From assembly GCA_016490735.1 (NCBI GenBank), contig JAEMWC010000129.1:1068501-1132500 (forward strand): a DNA stretch of 64,000 bases, given 5' to 3'. The notes under the pieces are model-generated. The model was given only the letters and a program-made list of their open reading frames with translations. It did not search any database and was not told the DNA's origin. Below are positions 14,701 through 25,753 of the stretch, in pieces (within the stretch, counting starts at the first letter, position 1; every line of letters starts with the position of its first letter). This DNA comes from Pachyseris speciosa. Lineage: Eukaryota > Cnidaria > Anthozoa > Scleractinia > Pachyseridae. Made by a program: the position numbers and the translations under genes.

Positions 14701-17700
14701 TAAATTATTCTATATTCATTGTCTTAATTCAATGTCCAGGTTGGTATATGTGGCTGCACGGGATGGACTGATGCCTCCCCTTTTGGCTATGATTCACGTC
14801 AAAAGGTTTACTCCTCTTCCATCACTGTTTTTCACAGTAAGTGAAAATTTTGCATCTAAGTCTTGGTACAAAAACCATGCTATTACAATATGTGTTTATG
14901 GTGCAAAGGTGAAATCCTAAATGCTGCCAATCTCCTTGAAATGTGTGGTTATAAACATTTATTTAATGAGACTCCACAAACACTCTCTGCTACCAAACTC
15001 ACAGAGGTAAACTACCTTTTAGAGTGACATTTTCTTTGAGAGTTGCCAAAATGCTGCCAAACTCCTTGAAATGTGTGGTTATAAACATTTATTTAATGAG
15101 ACTCCACAAACACTCTCTGCTACCAAACTCACAGAGGTAAACTACCTTTTAGAGTGACATTTTCTTTGAGAGTTGCCAGTGAATTTCACACTTCCTGTGC
15201 AAAGTCTCTTTTTCTTGAATGATTTTGTCTTCTACTCTCTGGATTAGAATTCAAAAATTTGTAACCAGTTAGTTTCTTTGCCACCTGTAGACTCTCATTT
15301 CTGTGCTCATGTTAATTCCGGAAGCAAGCAGCTTCACGAGTTTGGTGGATTTCTTCAGTTTTGCGGCCTGGTTATTTTATGGTGGAACGTTCGCTGCTCT
15401 CTTGTGGTTGCGAAGAATTAAAGCCAATGAAGAAAGGCCTTACAAGGTAAGCTTTGGAAAAAAAACATAATATATTGTACAGTGGAACCCGGTTAATGCG
15501 GACACCAAGGGGACATGCCAAAGTGTCCCATATTATCTGGGTGTTGGTATTAAGTGGGCTCTCAGAAAAAAATGTCACTTAGACTCTAGTTATCATGGAA
15601 AAGTCATGTAAGCTATATTGCTAAAAAGATTAAGCGAAATATTGGGATTCTTTCTAAACTTCGTTATTTTGTTAATTCTGATATTCTGGTTAAACTATAT
15701 TATGCCTTAATGTATCCCTTCTTCACGTGTGGTTTGATTTCTTGGGGTAACACCTATTCTTCAACTACCCAACCTTTGTTTATTTTACAAAAGAGAGCAA
15801 TGCGAGTGATGACTTTCTCTAAATTTCATGAGCATTCCAGTCCAATTTTCAAATGCTTAAATATTGTGAAACTGCGTGATCTTGTCTTTCTTAATATTGC
15901 TGTCTTATGCATAAATTTCACAATAGACGATTACCATTGGTGTTTGATACTTTCTTCACACAAGTCAATAAAAGACATAATTATAATACAAGAAGTGCCT
16001 CTAATATGTCCATCCTATATTTTACCTAAAATAAGAACTAATTATGGAATATTTCACATAAGATTAAAGAGCCCCAAAGCATGGAACTCAATCAGTGAAA
16101 ATTTGAAAACCTGCTCTATTTCAAACTTCAAGAAATCAGTAAAAAGTGATCTTGTCAATGATTATTAGTTACTTGTATTCTTATTAACATTTAGTGCTGA
16201 TGTCAACTGGCTGCCTGGCTCTGCTAGCCCTTATGGTTATTCCAGGCAGCCAGTACTCTAAACTTTTACCTTAAATTTTTTCATTGTCAAATTATTTTTT
16301 TCTTAGCAAGAATGAGTACAAATAAAGATTGTTGTTGTTGTTGACATATTTTATCAATACAAAGGCTAAAGCAAACATTTTTACAGCATCAAAACGGTTT
16401 TTTTTTCATTTCTTAACAGTAACTGTAACTGACAAATTCAAACCAAAGAAATGCAGTAATTTATCTGAAAATGTCTTCCTGAATAAGAGGATTTCATGCT
16501 TAAAAGGACTGGTGGGCTCCTACTTGCAGTTAAGTTTTGAAAACCAGCCATCAGCGTTTGCATCCAACAGCAATTTTTCCATTTGTGATGGCTACTTTCC
16601 CTTGGGTAAATTCTGAAATAAAGCTTTTTCTAAAGAACCAAGTGTCCATGAAAGAGTTTGTGATTAAATAAACTTGAAATTTTGCTGCAACATTGCTGTA
16701 ATCTGCTTGCATACTTAGTTTGAATGTTCAGCAGCAAAGTAAACAAGCTCAGATTGTGTGGTAGGCAGCAGCTTCCAAGGCAAAGTACTCTATTTAAGAC
16801 AACACATTCCCGTCTTCATATCCCAATTTGTGTCTCAAACTGCTTGGATAATGCGTCTACAAGAGTCTAGAATTTCAAATGTTTTGGGGGAAAACACTCC
16901 CGGATCCCCCTAGGGGGACAAGGTGCCCCAGGCCTACTCAACAGAATGCAACTACTACTTTCAAAAGTTGTGAAAACACTGCTCCTGCAACCAGAGTGAA
17001 AAAATGCCAAGGATAAAAACTCAGTTGCTGTGTTAAGGCCACCACATTCCGTACAAAAACCATACTGGTAAAGTCATGAAAGTTAATAAAATAAGATAAG
17101 CAGTTGTTGTCCAGTTTTCAAACTTATTCAAGGTACCTTACCCAATTATTTAATCAAACATTTTACTGTAAATAATCAAGTCCATTCTAGAAATACTAGG
17201 TATGCTAAATTTAACTTAATTTGCCTTAAGTATATGCGTGAGACTGAAGGTGGAAAGTCCTTCTTAGTTAGAGCTTGTAAACTTTGGAATAAGTTATCTT
17301 TAGAATTAAGATGTAAGGATTCTCTTCCTGCATTTAAGAAGAGTTTATATAATGTAATTTTTAAAGAACAGCTTAGTCTAAATTACTTGAGTATTTAGCT
17401 TGATATTAATTTAATTTAATATTTAATAGAATCTTTAGATTTGATAGTATAGTTTTTAGATATTTGAATTTTGTACTTTTTTTCTAATTTTGAGGGCCAC
17501 AAGTTTATTAGCTTTTAGCTATTTAGTGTTACCTTCCATAAATAAAGTGTTTACTTACTTGCTTACTTACTTACTTACTAAAATCTACTAACCAAGGATC
17601 AGTAGACGTACATGGAAGTAAGGGACTACAGTTCAAGGATCAAACACTAAAAATAGACGTTGCAGAGATAAGCAGTGTCTGTAAAGTGGGGTTGACAATC

Positions 17701-20700
17701 TATGAGAGTTTGTCACTTGGGACACAGAAAAATGTTAGTTGTCCGTTTTAACCGGTGTCCATATTAAGCAAGTTAATTTTAGTAAAAATGTATGAGCTTT
17801 TCGTCGGGATAAATGAAACTGTGTGTAATATCTGAGTATCCATATTAAATGGGTGTCCGCAGAGTGGGGTTCCACTGTACCCAATAACTTATAAACAATT
17901 TTAAAAAACATATTAATAATTCATGAAGGAAATACAAAAGAAATTAATGTTTAATGAGTGTCTTTATATCTGATAAAGACACAGCTAAATTTTAAATCGG
18001 ATTTTCTAGGCCAAAATAACCCAAAATCTAAATTTTAGTGTAAGAATGGATAGATGTACAATAAAGCTTTTTAAGCCGTTCAATAAATTTGCAATTCATG
18101 TTTTATCAAGTCCTAAAACACTCAGCTGCACCTCGTGTTTTAAACTTGATAAAACACATTAGAAGTATCCTTAGAAGCCGGCAACTGGCAAAAATCGCCG
18201 CCTAGAATTTAACTCTTACTGCCACCTACTTTGTTCGTGTTTTCACTGAAATTATTAAAAACTCATCGGGTTGCCACCTACCTTAGTTAGCTCAGATGGC
18301 TATTTCAAAACTTACTGAACCCTTGTACTCCTGGGCCCGGTTGTTCGAAAGCCGATGAACTTAATCCAGGATTAGCGTAAACTTTGGTTGCAGTTTTTGT
18401 CTTTCGGATGAAAGTTTCTTTTGCTGATTTTTGCTTTTCAGGATTGATGTCCTATAATCTAAAATTGTGTTGGATATCAGCGTTTAACAATGTTTGTGGA
18501 TAGAGAAATAAACTCCTTGATTAATTTTTAATCTTGGATTAGGGTTAATCGGCTTTCGAACAACCCGGCCCTGCTCATTTATTAAACATTACAGAAAGTA
18601 TGCTTGTTAAACTTAGCCTCTCCTTCCACTGAGTTCTCTGACAGGGCTGCTACAGTCGACAAAATCAGGAAAATCAGATTTGTTTCAAGGTCATAGAATT
18701 GCATTTCAAGTCAGGGAAATTTCAGTGTTGTTTCAACACAAATCCCGCAAAGGAATCAATTTCTGTGGCTTCTTTGCTGTCTTTCTTGCCCAAGGATTTG
18801 TCCAGGATGGTCAGTGAAAAGTCGGGGAAATAATCAGGGATTTTTTTCTACCCCAATAAGTGGCAACTCAATTTTAGTCTGCAGAATCATATTAGTGCAA
18901 GTTGCTGTAGAAATCTGGTTACCAACACTTCAATCAATTCTTGTTTCAAATCAAGAATAGACCCACACCCCTCACTAGCTTGGTCGTCGTGTGACAGATG
19001 GTGGCTAGATTTCGTAACTTTTGCATCCTATAAAAAGTCAAGATTTGGTAATTATATGGAGGGGGGGGGGGGGGGCAATGCATTTCAAACAGTTGCAAAG
19101 GTTTATTTGTTAGTGAAAAAATATTTTGAGGTTAGGTGCACCTTAAACCCCAAATTGACCTGTCTAGGACACAGAGTACAAAGGGGAAACACCACAGGGT
19201 GGCTTCATGAGAAGGCTGATATTGGTAGGGTACTGTCTTAACTGTATACAGTCGAACCTTGATTATCTGGATTTTTCGATTATGCGGACTCGCTTAGCTG
19301 GTCCCAGTTTTTCATGAATATTAATTAGCCATATTTAAATTCCGCAGCAAAACTTTTTTTCCTTCGAATTAAGTACTGAAACTCCGGTTCAAACTGAATT
19401 TGTTTCGCTTCAAAACACAAATCTGTACATGTTTTGAGCTCACACATGTTGTACTACTACAATGCATTTCACTGTTCTGTGTTCCTAAGTAAAATTTCAT
19501 GCTCCACTTGTTCAGTCATTCAGTTTTAGTTTTGGCTCTTTAATATTCATATTTTCAATTATCCGGACTCTCAGTTATCCAGACTATTCAGCTCAGTCCC
19601 CACAAGTCCAGATAATCGAGGTTCGATTGTACTATATTAAACATACTAGTATACATTTAAATTGTATATCTCAGTAACCACCATCATTGGTGTGCAGTGA
19701 AATCATATACACCACAATACAAAATGTTTTTCTCCGATCTTGCAGATAAATATAGTTGTACCTGTTGTCATGTTCTTGGCCTCAATTTACCTTGTGGTGG
19801 CTCCAATCACAACTGATCCCACAGGATCTCTCATAGCTCTGGCAATCGTCCTGGCAGGCCTTCCATTCTACTGGCTGTTTGTTGTCAGTAACCGTGCACC
19901 AAAATTTCTACTTAATGCTGCAGGTAAGAGTCCAGTGTTTGACATATCACTATCCAATCCCAATCCCTAAAGTTACTATCATAAACATGAAAGTACATTA
20001 ATAAATTTTTTGTAAGCCCTAGGGTTGCGTGGTGAGAGCACTCGCCTCCCAGCAATGTGGCCTGGGTTCAAACCCTGGATGACGCCGTTAGTCGGCTGAG
20101 TTTGTGTTGGTTGCTTCTCTGGGTACTTTGGTTTTCCACTCCTAGAAGGAGCATAGCACCAAAAGCCATAAAACTGCTGGTCTGCCAACCAACTGAGGCT
20201 TTTGTCAGGACGGGTGGTCAGCCTGTCTCCCAGCCTCCTCCCACCCACCCATAGATGTCTTGTAGGTCAGATCACAGGAACACCAGGAACTTCATCCCCT
20301 ACTCTTTGCAATCAGTGGGTGGGTTCTTTTGCCCCCCCCCCCCCCCCCCCCCCCTCTAATTTTTACATGTCAAAATAAAGGAGGTCACACCAACAGCTTA
20401 ATGTCACTGCCCAATGATATGATGTCTTCTGAACTGTTAAAGCAGATGTTGGGCACAACCAGCATGATCTTACCAATAAATCACTTTATGATCCATTTGC
20501 ACACATGCAAAGCTTGAAAACACCTGTTTAGATCAAACAACTCTTGAATGACCAGCCATCTGTATAGGACTTAAGTGTCATCATTTGTTTTCATTACATG
20601 TTACAATTAGTTACAAATGCACAACAGACTCACATTTTTGGACCTTTTACTGTTTGGATCATCCATAACATCATGAGTCCATTATTGAACACTCATCTGC

Positions 20701-21568
20701 AGTGGGTGTTACTGTACTAATATTGCAGCCCTTATTGATGGCCTTTCTCTGCTCTTTTGACCAAAAACTGAGGCATGCTGATGCCACACCACCATGCTTC
20801 CACAAAATTCCATTTGGGTTAAGTTACTTTATTCCAAAGAAACTGGGTTAGCCATACATGTATGTGGATTAACTTAACTACAAGTGTGACTAGTGATTAG
20901 AAACACAGTAATGCAGAGTTCGTACAGGTCCTGGAAAACCTGGAAAGTCATGGAATTTTATAATTTCATTTTCCAGGCCTGTAAAGTCCTGGAATTTAGG
21001 TTTGGGTCCTGGAAATTCATTGAAAGTCATGGAAACTCAATAAGCTTTCTATAAGTGGAAAGTAATGTAGATCCAAAGTTGCAAAAATTAACCGACAAGT
21101 CCAAATATATGATTGATTTATTTTAGTAGAAATAAACATGGCATGATGCATTGCAAGATTACGCTTGCGAACATTTTTGTCATTGTTTTAACTTTACTGT
21201 CTCAGAACAGTTGCTCAACTTAGGTCATGGAATTTTTCAAAAAGTCATGGAAAGTCATGGAATTTTCACAGCTCAAAAGTGTACAAACCCTCCAATGTCT
21301 CGAGTGATTGTGTTAACTTTTTATTATTATTTTTTTTTAATGTTATTGATTTATTTATCTTTTTATTTGTTTGGCAAAGTTGTCTTAGATCAGCCTCAAG
21401 TGCCCAGAAAGCCTTGGAAAAATGCAGCTACAACCCCATGAACATTATGTTATCAATTTTAATTGTTTTGTTTGTGTATCATCTCCATTAGATAAGTTTA
21501 CAGTCTGGTGTCAGCAAGTGGGGAACATGGCTTTTGAGGATCCAGACACCCTGCCGGTTGAAGTGTAA
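2769..21568 (+). CDS. SLC7-family light-chain amino-acid transporter, complete, 10 exons, 521 aa
   Basis: Exons: 2769-3327, 6099-6224, 6687-6786, 8015-8059, 11504-11627, 11957-12060, 14740-14836, 15291-15446, 19746-19923, 21492-21568. All introns are GT-AG and all phases agree; the total of 1566 nt gives 521 residues plus stop. The first about 57 residues are a cytoplasmic tail. The unwound TM1 substrate motif GSGIF is at residues 72-76, and PFYPDC (Cys171) in the second extracellular loop is the usual disulphide site to an SLC3 heavy chain. Later family motifs include [52 protein letters not shown] and [12 protein letters not shown]. Twelve TM segments are expected. The family exchanges neutral and/or cationic amino acids at the plasma membrane. 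The [11 protein letters not shown] and loop sequences look closest to b(0,+)AT (SLC7A9), but LAT-type substrates cannot be excluded. A tail-to-tail paralogue lies at 32488-58191. Confidence 0.93.
3328..6098. other. Intron 1 of the first SLC7 gene
   Basis: This 2.77-kb AT-rich intron has donor GTAAGT at 3328 and acceptor TTTTCAG ending at 6098. Apart from the hAT-type remnant at 5565-5980 I see no structured element and no supported coding sequence. Confidence 0.75.
5565..5980. mobile_element. hAT-like MITE in SLC7 intron 1
   Basis: The ends form degenerate inverted repeats: CAGGGTTTGAAATTAG at the left and AGTTTCCAACCCTG at the right. CAGGG termini and short non-coding length are typical of hAT-derived MITEs. 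The flanking 8-mers (CAGAATCT and TAATCTAT) match only in part, so the insertion is old. Confidence 0.5.
6931..7952. mobile_element. piggyBac-type (TTAA) MITE in SLC7 intron 3
   Basis: TTAA lies at both ends (6931-6934 and 7949-7952), followed inward by CCCATTGGCACC at the left and, on the other strand, CCCACTGACTACCGG at the right. TTAA duplication plus CCC termini suggests piggyBac origin. The interior has no transposase. A relative is at 39390-39931. Confidence 0.55.
8332..9903. mobile_element. Tc1/mariner-like non-autonomous element, TIR CAGTGCAGTGCAG
   Basis: Inverted ends CAGTGCAGTGCAGAAGTAAG (8332) and CTTATTTCTGCACTGCACTG (ending 9903) are flanked by TA. Subterminal GC-rich blocks near both ends repeat ACGCGTATTTGATGCGCGTG-like motifs. 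I see no transposase frame in the 1.57-kb interior. Confidence 0.7.
9913..11308. mobile_element. Tc1/mariner-like non-autonomous element, TIR CAGTACYGCYCAAAAGTAAG
   Basis: Left end CAGTACTGCTCAAAAGTAAG and right end CTTACTTTTGAGCGGTACTG are flanked by TA and lie 9 bp from the preceding element. Together the two make up most of SLC7 intron 4. The element belongs to the same family as 12537-14471 but is in the opposite orientation: blocks near 10460-10610 and 11190-11240 match the other copy in reverse complement. Confidence 0.75.
11309..12536. other. SLC7 exons 5-6 with short introns and a CTTGAAAA-rich degenerate repeat
   Basis: Outside exons 11504-11627 and 11957-12060, this segment holds a degenerate repeat at about 12263-12415 rich in CCTTGAAAA and TTCAAGG in both orientations, as seen in decayed hAT-like MITEs. 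Nothing else is recognisable. Confidence 0.4.
12537..14471. mobile_element. Longer copy of the CAGTACYGCYCAAAAG element, 1.9 kb, in SLC7 intron 6
   Basis: The ends CAGTACCGCCCAAAAGTAAG and CTTACTTTTGGGCGGTACTG are perfect inverted repeats flanked by TA (Tc1/mariner-type). Just inside each end is a GCGCGACGCGATTCGCGTAG-like block. The interior has an imperfect internal duplication (about 13160-13375 against 13455-13640, sharing TTATCATGTAGAA and GTCCGCATAAAAAGA). There is no transposase frame. Confidence 0.8.
14921..15178 (+). repeat. Recent 130-bp tandem duplication in SLC7 intron 7
   Basis: Two nearly identical units start at 14921 and 15051, each beginning ATGCTGCCAA and ending GAGAGTTGCCA. 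I see only one or two differences between them, so the duplication is young. It makes up more than half of the 454-bp intron. Confidence 0.9.
15592..16345 (+). mobile_element. 5'-truncated CR1/L2-like LINE, reverse-transcriptase C-terminal part
   Basis: Translation from about 15600 gives the end of a non-LTR reverse transcriptase: [40 protein letters not shown], then [15 protein letters not shown] and [20 protein letters not shown], stopping at 16168. A frame break lies near 15905-16000. The 3' tail ends AATAAAGATTGTTGTTGTTG, the short tandem tail usual for CR1/L2. It is a dead fragment, not a host gene. Confidence 0.8.
17100..17580 (+). mobile_element. Second LINE 3' end with (ACTT)n tail
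   Basis: A frame through about 17210-17398 reads [20 protein letters not shown] then [17 protein letters not shown], the conserved end of CR1/L2-like reverse transcriptases. It is followed by a 3' untranslated tail and a TTACTTACTTACTTAC array at about 17546-17579. The 5' side is truncated. Confidence 0.7.
18333..18571. mobile_element. MITE with TIR GGGCCCGGTTGTTCGAAAGC
   Basis: The left end GGGCCCGGTTGTTCGAAAGC is matched at the right by CTTTCGAACAACCCGGCCC. A sister copy with the same ends and similar interior (TAATCCAGGATTAGCGTA) lies at about 25067-25297. It has no coding capacity. Confidence 0.75.
19064..19075 (+). repeat. Poly-G run
   Basis: A mononucleotide G run of about 12-16 bases lies in SLC7 intron 8. 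Its length in the assembly is likely unreliable. Confidence 0.8.
19249..19629. mobile_element. TA-flanked MITE, TIR CAGTCGAACC, pogo/Tigger-like
   Basis: The ends CAGTCGAACCTTGATTATCT and, on the other strand, CAATCGAACCTCGATTATCT flank 381 bp, with TA outside each end. Repeated ATTATCCGGACT motifs occur inside both ends. The style fits Tc1/mariner-pogo MITEs. Confidence 0.7.
20020..20210 (+). mobile_element. tRNA-derived SINE, copy 1
   Basis: A tRNA-like head has a box-A-like GTTGCGTGGTGAGAGCAC and box B GGGTTCAAACCC, followed by GTTAGTCGGCTGAGTTTG and a body shared with the copy at 28960. It is not a functional tRNA: a complete acceptor stem is missing. It lies in SLC7 intron 9. Confidence 0.65.
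20332..20354 (+). repeat. Poly-C run
   Basis: A mononucleotide C run of about 22 bases lies in SLC7 intron 9. The open frame that crosses it, giving poly-proline, is an artefact. Confidence 0.9.
20915..21285. repeat. Degenerate AAGTCATGGAA repeat, probable decayed hAT-type MITE
   Basis: GCAGAGTTCGTACAGGTCCT at the left begins a stretch rich in TCCTGGAAA, AAGTCATGGAA and GGAATTT in both halves, a pattern common in animal hAT MITEs. The ends are not sharply defined. Confidence 0.4.
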
Positions 21569-24500
21569 ATGCTTTCCATCTTCATGTAGTTCCTGAAAAT
21601 ATCCATACCTCCCCCACAGAAGGTCGATGGGGGTAAAAAAAGTGAAAGTTTAAAAAGAAAGTCTTCATGTCAAATTGGCATTTCCATAGCAGATGGATGG
21701 TGTATTCTGTTTGAAAAAGCTGTCTGTGAGAGGGGCATGGATATTTTCTCTCTTTACTGGAGTCTTGACATCATAAACATAGTTATAGAGCATTTTCAGT
21801 CATGCAAGTAAAAAAGTAAAATCAACCATTCAATAGATAAAGTCAAGAAATTGTGATATAATAGAAGAGTAAAAAATAAACAACATGCGAAAGTCTCAGG
21901 GCCGTGCAATATCCCGTACTTGAGTTATTCCACAAAATGTACCACTCAAAATTATAGTGTTTTGTATGGAAAGGCCATCTTGGCATCCCTTTGAAGGATG
22001 CCAAGATGGCAGCCGGAAATGAGTTAAAACATGTTTCTTAATTTAGCTATCTCAAAGGTTGAGCTTTCAGACATTCACATAGATGCTTCTCTTACCATGT
22101 TGACCTTTCGAAACATGGTGAATCAATGTTTTCATGTAAGTGACATGCTTGTGAGCAGACATCCTTATGTCAGGCACTGTGAAAAATTCTAAAATTCAAA
22201 CTGCTCTATTTTCAAAACAAAGCAAGCTACCGAGCTGAAAACATGCAAGCAGATAAAGTATTTCTAAAATGTCTTTTACATAATGAAGGTAAAAATGCAA
22301 AAGTCTGTTATTTACTTTTGAATTTTAGTTTTTTATGACTTTGCATGAAAACCCTCTATAAAGAGCTACCAAATTTAAACCGCCATTCACTTTTTTCCCA
22401 ACCACATTCATTTGTCTTCTGTTAGTAAACTGAAAAACATCAAGAATGTAGCAGCGTGTGTTAAAATGTTGTGTTCAAAATGGATGAGATGCATGTACAA
22501 TGGTCAAATGCATCATGTGATGCAATATTCCTCAGCTGAGGCTGATGTCAGATGATATCCTCCAAAGGAGGTCACTTGAGTCACTTCATTTTGATTAAAG
22601 TTGTTATTAAAGAGTCTCAAACTTGAATATCACTTTGGTTTTGCGACAGACAATAACTTCTTTACACCTGCTAAAAATTTGGCAAGAAAACACAAAAAAG
22701 TCTAATAATTAGACTTGTACTTTCAGCAAAAATCTAGGAAGGATAACAAAGGAAGTGTTCAAAGATATGCGGCGATATTTCATGTTTCATGAAATTCACA
22801 GTTACACGTACCAGTATCTGTGTGCTTCACTTTAGGAAGCAAAATAAATAATATCAGCCCTCCTATATCCATCCATATATTTTCTTGCGCCAAATTAAGG
22901 TCACTATTTTTATAGCCATGATAGTATTTAAGTTCAGTATTGTTGGGCTTGTTGGCATTGGGTTTATTAGTGAGAGGGCAGATACCATACGAGATGTTGG
23001 CACATGTTGTCCCAAGTGGTAGCTTTTACAGTAACAATGAAATTACCATTGTCCATTTTACACTTTGCAATTTCTCAATTGCGATAGTTCATGGAAAATT
23101 TGATGTCTTTTTCAAAATCAAACCTATCTTGATTCAAACAACCAAACTGTCATTGAAAAGGATGATATGTTTCCTTGCTGTCACTTACTCTATTAAACTG
23201 AAAGATTATTATAAATCGTTAAGTAAATCTAGTTAATTTTCTAAACGTGATCCTAGTTGTACACAAAGATTTATCCCTTTTTAGGAAAGTTTCTTAAAAC
23301 ACTTGTTATCAAAATTTGAGGTTCCAGAAAATACCAACACCCATGCTGAGGTCTCGAAAGCAAGAAGTGTCAAACTCTTATAAAACTAGACTGGGATTTC
23401 CGAGGGTAGGGGGGCGGGGAATAAAACCCAAAAATCTTCCATTGGAGGTGGAGGACATTTTCTGGAACAAAAAAAAAGGTAGATATTAAAAAAAACTTGG
23501 TGTGAAATGCAGAATCTAAAATCAAGCCACCAGGTTCAGATTAATTGAGGGCGATTAATCTGTGATTAGGTCCGATTCAGACTAACTGGCATGCAACCTT
23601 CATTATAAATTGAAGGACTGTGTGCAGAAAGGGCTTATGTGCATTTTTTAGCCATAGTTCAAATATCATCTAATTTTAACAACAGCTCAAGCACTTAACA
23701 TGAATGTCTATAATTTGTTGAGGTCTGATAAAAAGGTGTCTTAAGACACAGTCGCTTTGCCATCATACTCACCTATTAAATGAGCACACATTTCAACTTG
23801 AATTTGCAGTCGTGAGTTTGCATATTTTAATTTGTGAAGATACCTTAAGACTTAAAATAGTGATTCTTGTCCTAAACATCCAGTTGTTGTCAATTTTAAA
23901 ACAAGATGCTGACTCTTGATGTTACCTTGTTTTCTTGCATTTATACAAAAGCACATGTATTATTCTCAATGTAAGTTCAAGTTAAATGTATTTATGTATC
24001 ACAAGTAGTGTGTAAGTTGTAAACATTGTTGTATCAGATCATGTGTAGCAAAGCACTTTTAGCTATGTGCTCATGTTAAGCCAAAATTAACCAGATGTTA
24101 AAGTTGAAATAAAATTGAAGTCTAATCATTTATCCTAAAGCAAATGTATAATAATTATTAATAAAACATGTTAGCAAATCACTTGTGGACTTTTGAGATT
24201 TTTGTTAGAACTTCCAACCTCTTAGCTTCAGGTTTTTATTCCAGCTAACATTAAAATATGTTAGATGTGATAAATCGAGTTCTCTAAGATACGTCAATAC
24301 AGAGGAATTTAATACACTGCATTTAAGTGGGAATTAAACCTGAATGCTACGTTTTTATCATCTTTTGACCTTTTCTCCTTATTATCTTCTAGAGATTTCA
24401 CGCAATCCAAAAAGCCATCATATTTGGGTAGTGCATAACCCCATAAATATCTCGGCATTTTGGGGTGATTTTTAGAGTGTTTATAAAGAAGGAGAAAAGG

Positions 24501-25066
24501 GGCGGGGGAGAGAGTGTTTTAAGGGAAGATGAGAAAATGCAAACAGTAAAGTGATTAAAAATTAAATTTGGAGGTTAAAAATTAATGGACAAACAGTTCG
24601 TCCTCAACCTGACATGCACACGTGTTGCAGTGGACTGTCCGAGTGTTTGTGCGTGCCTTATTTTCCCTTTTTAATTTCTTCATCGAATCACTTCTTATTT
24701 CACCAACATCCAGGTATAACACCCCCTTAAAACTGGGTTCAGTGATCCAAGACCTTGGTTCTCAGAAGAACATTTTCCCATCTGACAAGAGCTCCTCAAA
24801 AGTCCTTTCAATTTGCTATCCTCTCGAGATAAGTGAATAAAAGTTCTCTCCAGTTAAGGCCTTTACTAAAGAGTATCCTTGAATTGTCAAACTATAGAAA
24901 CTTTGAAATAAAACCCCCGTCGCGAACTAGCGCACTTCTCCAATTTGAAATCGCTCTTGCTCCCACGCTACTGGCGGTTGTTCTTCTCAGTGGTAAAGTT
25001 TTGACTACTCTTCGCCCATATTTCATTCCTGGTTAATTTTCCGTCCCCATCAATGCATAGCACCAT
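21569..25066. other. 3' flank of the first SLC7 gene, no further gene seen
   Basis: Possible poly(A) signals on plus are AATAAA at about 21875 and about 24108, so the 3' UTR may reach 24.1 kb. A stretch at 22190-22300 (TTTTCAAAACAAAGCAAGCT, then GTCTTTTACATAATGAAGGT) recurs at about 30600-30715. No coding sequence is supported, although short frames exist at 22940-23236 and 24622-25036. Confidence 0.5.
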
Positions 25067-25297
25067 GGCCTGGTTGTTCGAAAGCCGATTAACCCTAATC
25101 CAAGATTAAAACTTAACCAAGGAGTTAATTTCTCTATCCACAGACGTTGCTAAACGCTGACGACCTGCAAAAGTTTAGATTAGAGAACTTCAATCCTGGA
25201 AAACAAAAAGCAGCAAAAAGATCCAAAAGTTAAAAACTGCAACCAAAGTATACGCTAATCCTGGATTAAGTTAATCGGCTTTCGAACAACCGGGCCC
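25067..25297. mobile_element. Second copy of the GGGCCCGGTTGTTCGAAAGC MITE
   Basis: The left end GGCCTGGTTGTTCGAAAGCC and the right end GGCTTTCGAACAACCGGGCC share ends and interior with 18333-18571. ATG flanks both sides and may be a 3-bp target duplication. Confidence 0.75.
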
Positions 25298-25319
25298 ATG
25301 TCTTGAGCTTTAAACCCTC

Positions 25320-25364
25320 GTATCTCGTATTTCGCCGCCTTTAAGGCGGCGAAATACGAGATAC
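25320..25364. repeat. Near-perfect 21-bp-arm palindrome with a 3-nt loop
   Basis: The left arm 25320-25340 (GTATCTCGTATTTCGCCGCC and one T) and the right arm 25344-25364 are exact inverted copies around TTA. The right arm is also the left terminus of the next element, and the left arm is repeated directly at 25733-25753. Confidence 0.9.
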
Positions 25365-25753
25365 AAAAACCCTCAACTTGTCGCGCAACATTGTGTCGTT
25401 GCAAGTTTTCGTCGATGTTTCCCGTTTTTCACCTTGCGTGATCAACTTGTCGCGCAACAAAAACATTTGTTGCGGGTTGAAGAAAGTTGTTGCGAAAAGT
25501 AGAGCGTGGGTCTACTTTGAGCAACAAATTTTTTTTTTTCATCAAACTCACAACTTGTCGGGCAACAAATTTGCTCGTGCCCTAGCAAATCAACCAATCA
25601 GCGCGCTGCATTTCTTCAACCCCCAACAAATGTTTTTGTTGCGGCTCAAGTTGATCACGCAAGGTGAAAAACGCGAAACATCGCCCCAAAACTTGCAACG
25701 TAACAATGTTGCGCGACAGGTTGAGAGTTTTTGTATCTCGTATTTCGCCGCCT
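25344..25753. mobile_element. Fold-back element with about 50-bp near-perfect TIRs
   Basis: The outer 51 bp at 25344-25394 pair with 25703-25753 with about two mismatches (AGGCGGCGAAATACGAGATA outermost, CGCGCAACATTGT inner). Weaker inverted similarity continues inward to about 25490 and 25606 (CACCTTGCGTGATCAACTTG). The interior is non-coding and repeats CAACTTGTCGCGCAACAAA. Confidence 0.8.

Larger units (their letters stand above)
15480..17877. mobile_element. TA-flanked DNA element (TIR CAGTGGAACCC) interrupted by two LINE fragments
   Basis: The left end CAGTGGAACCCGGTTAATGC and the right end, CAGTGGAACCCC on the other strand, are both flanked by TA. GCGGACACC follows in both. The element's own DNA survives at about 15480-15590 and 17600-17877. 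Between them lie two 5'-truncated LINE tails, listed separately. The right part carries repeated GTGTCC-ATATTAA motifs. Confidence 0.65.

Noticed and set aside
16201..16260. GGCTGCCTGGCTCTGC / CCAGGCAGCC inverted motif as a terminator
   Set aside because: It lies in the LINE 3' UTR. Intrinsic terminators do not apply to this polymerase II context.
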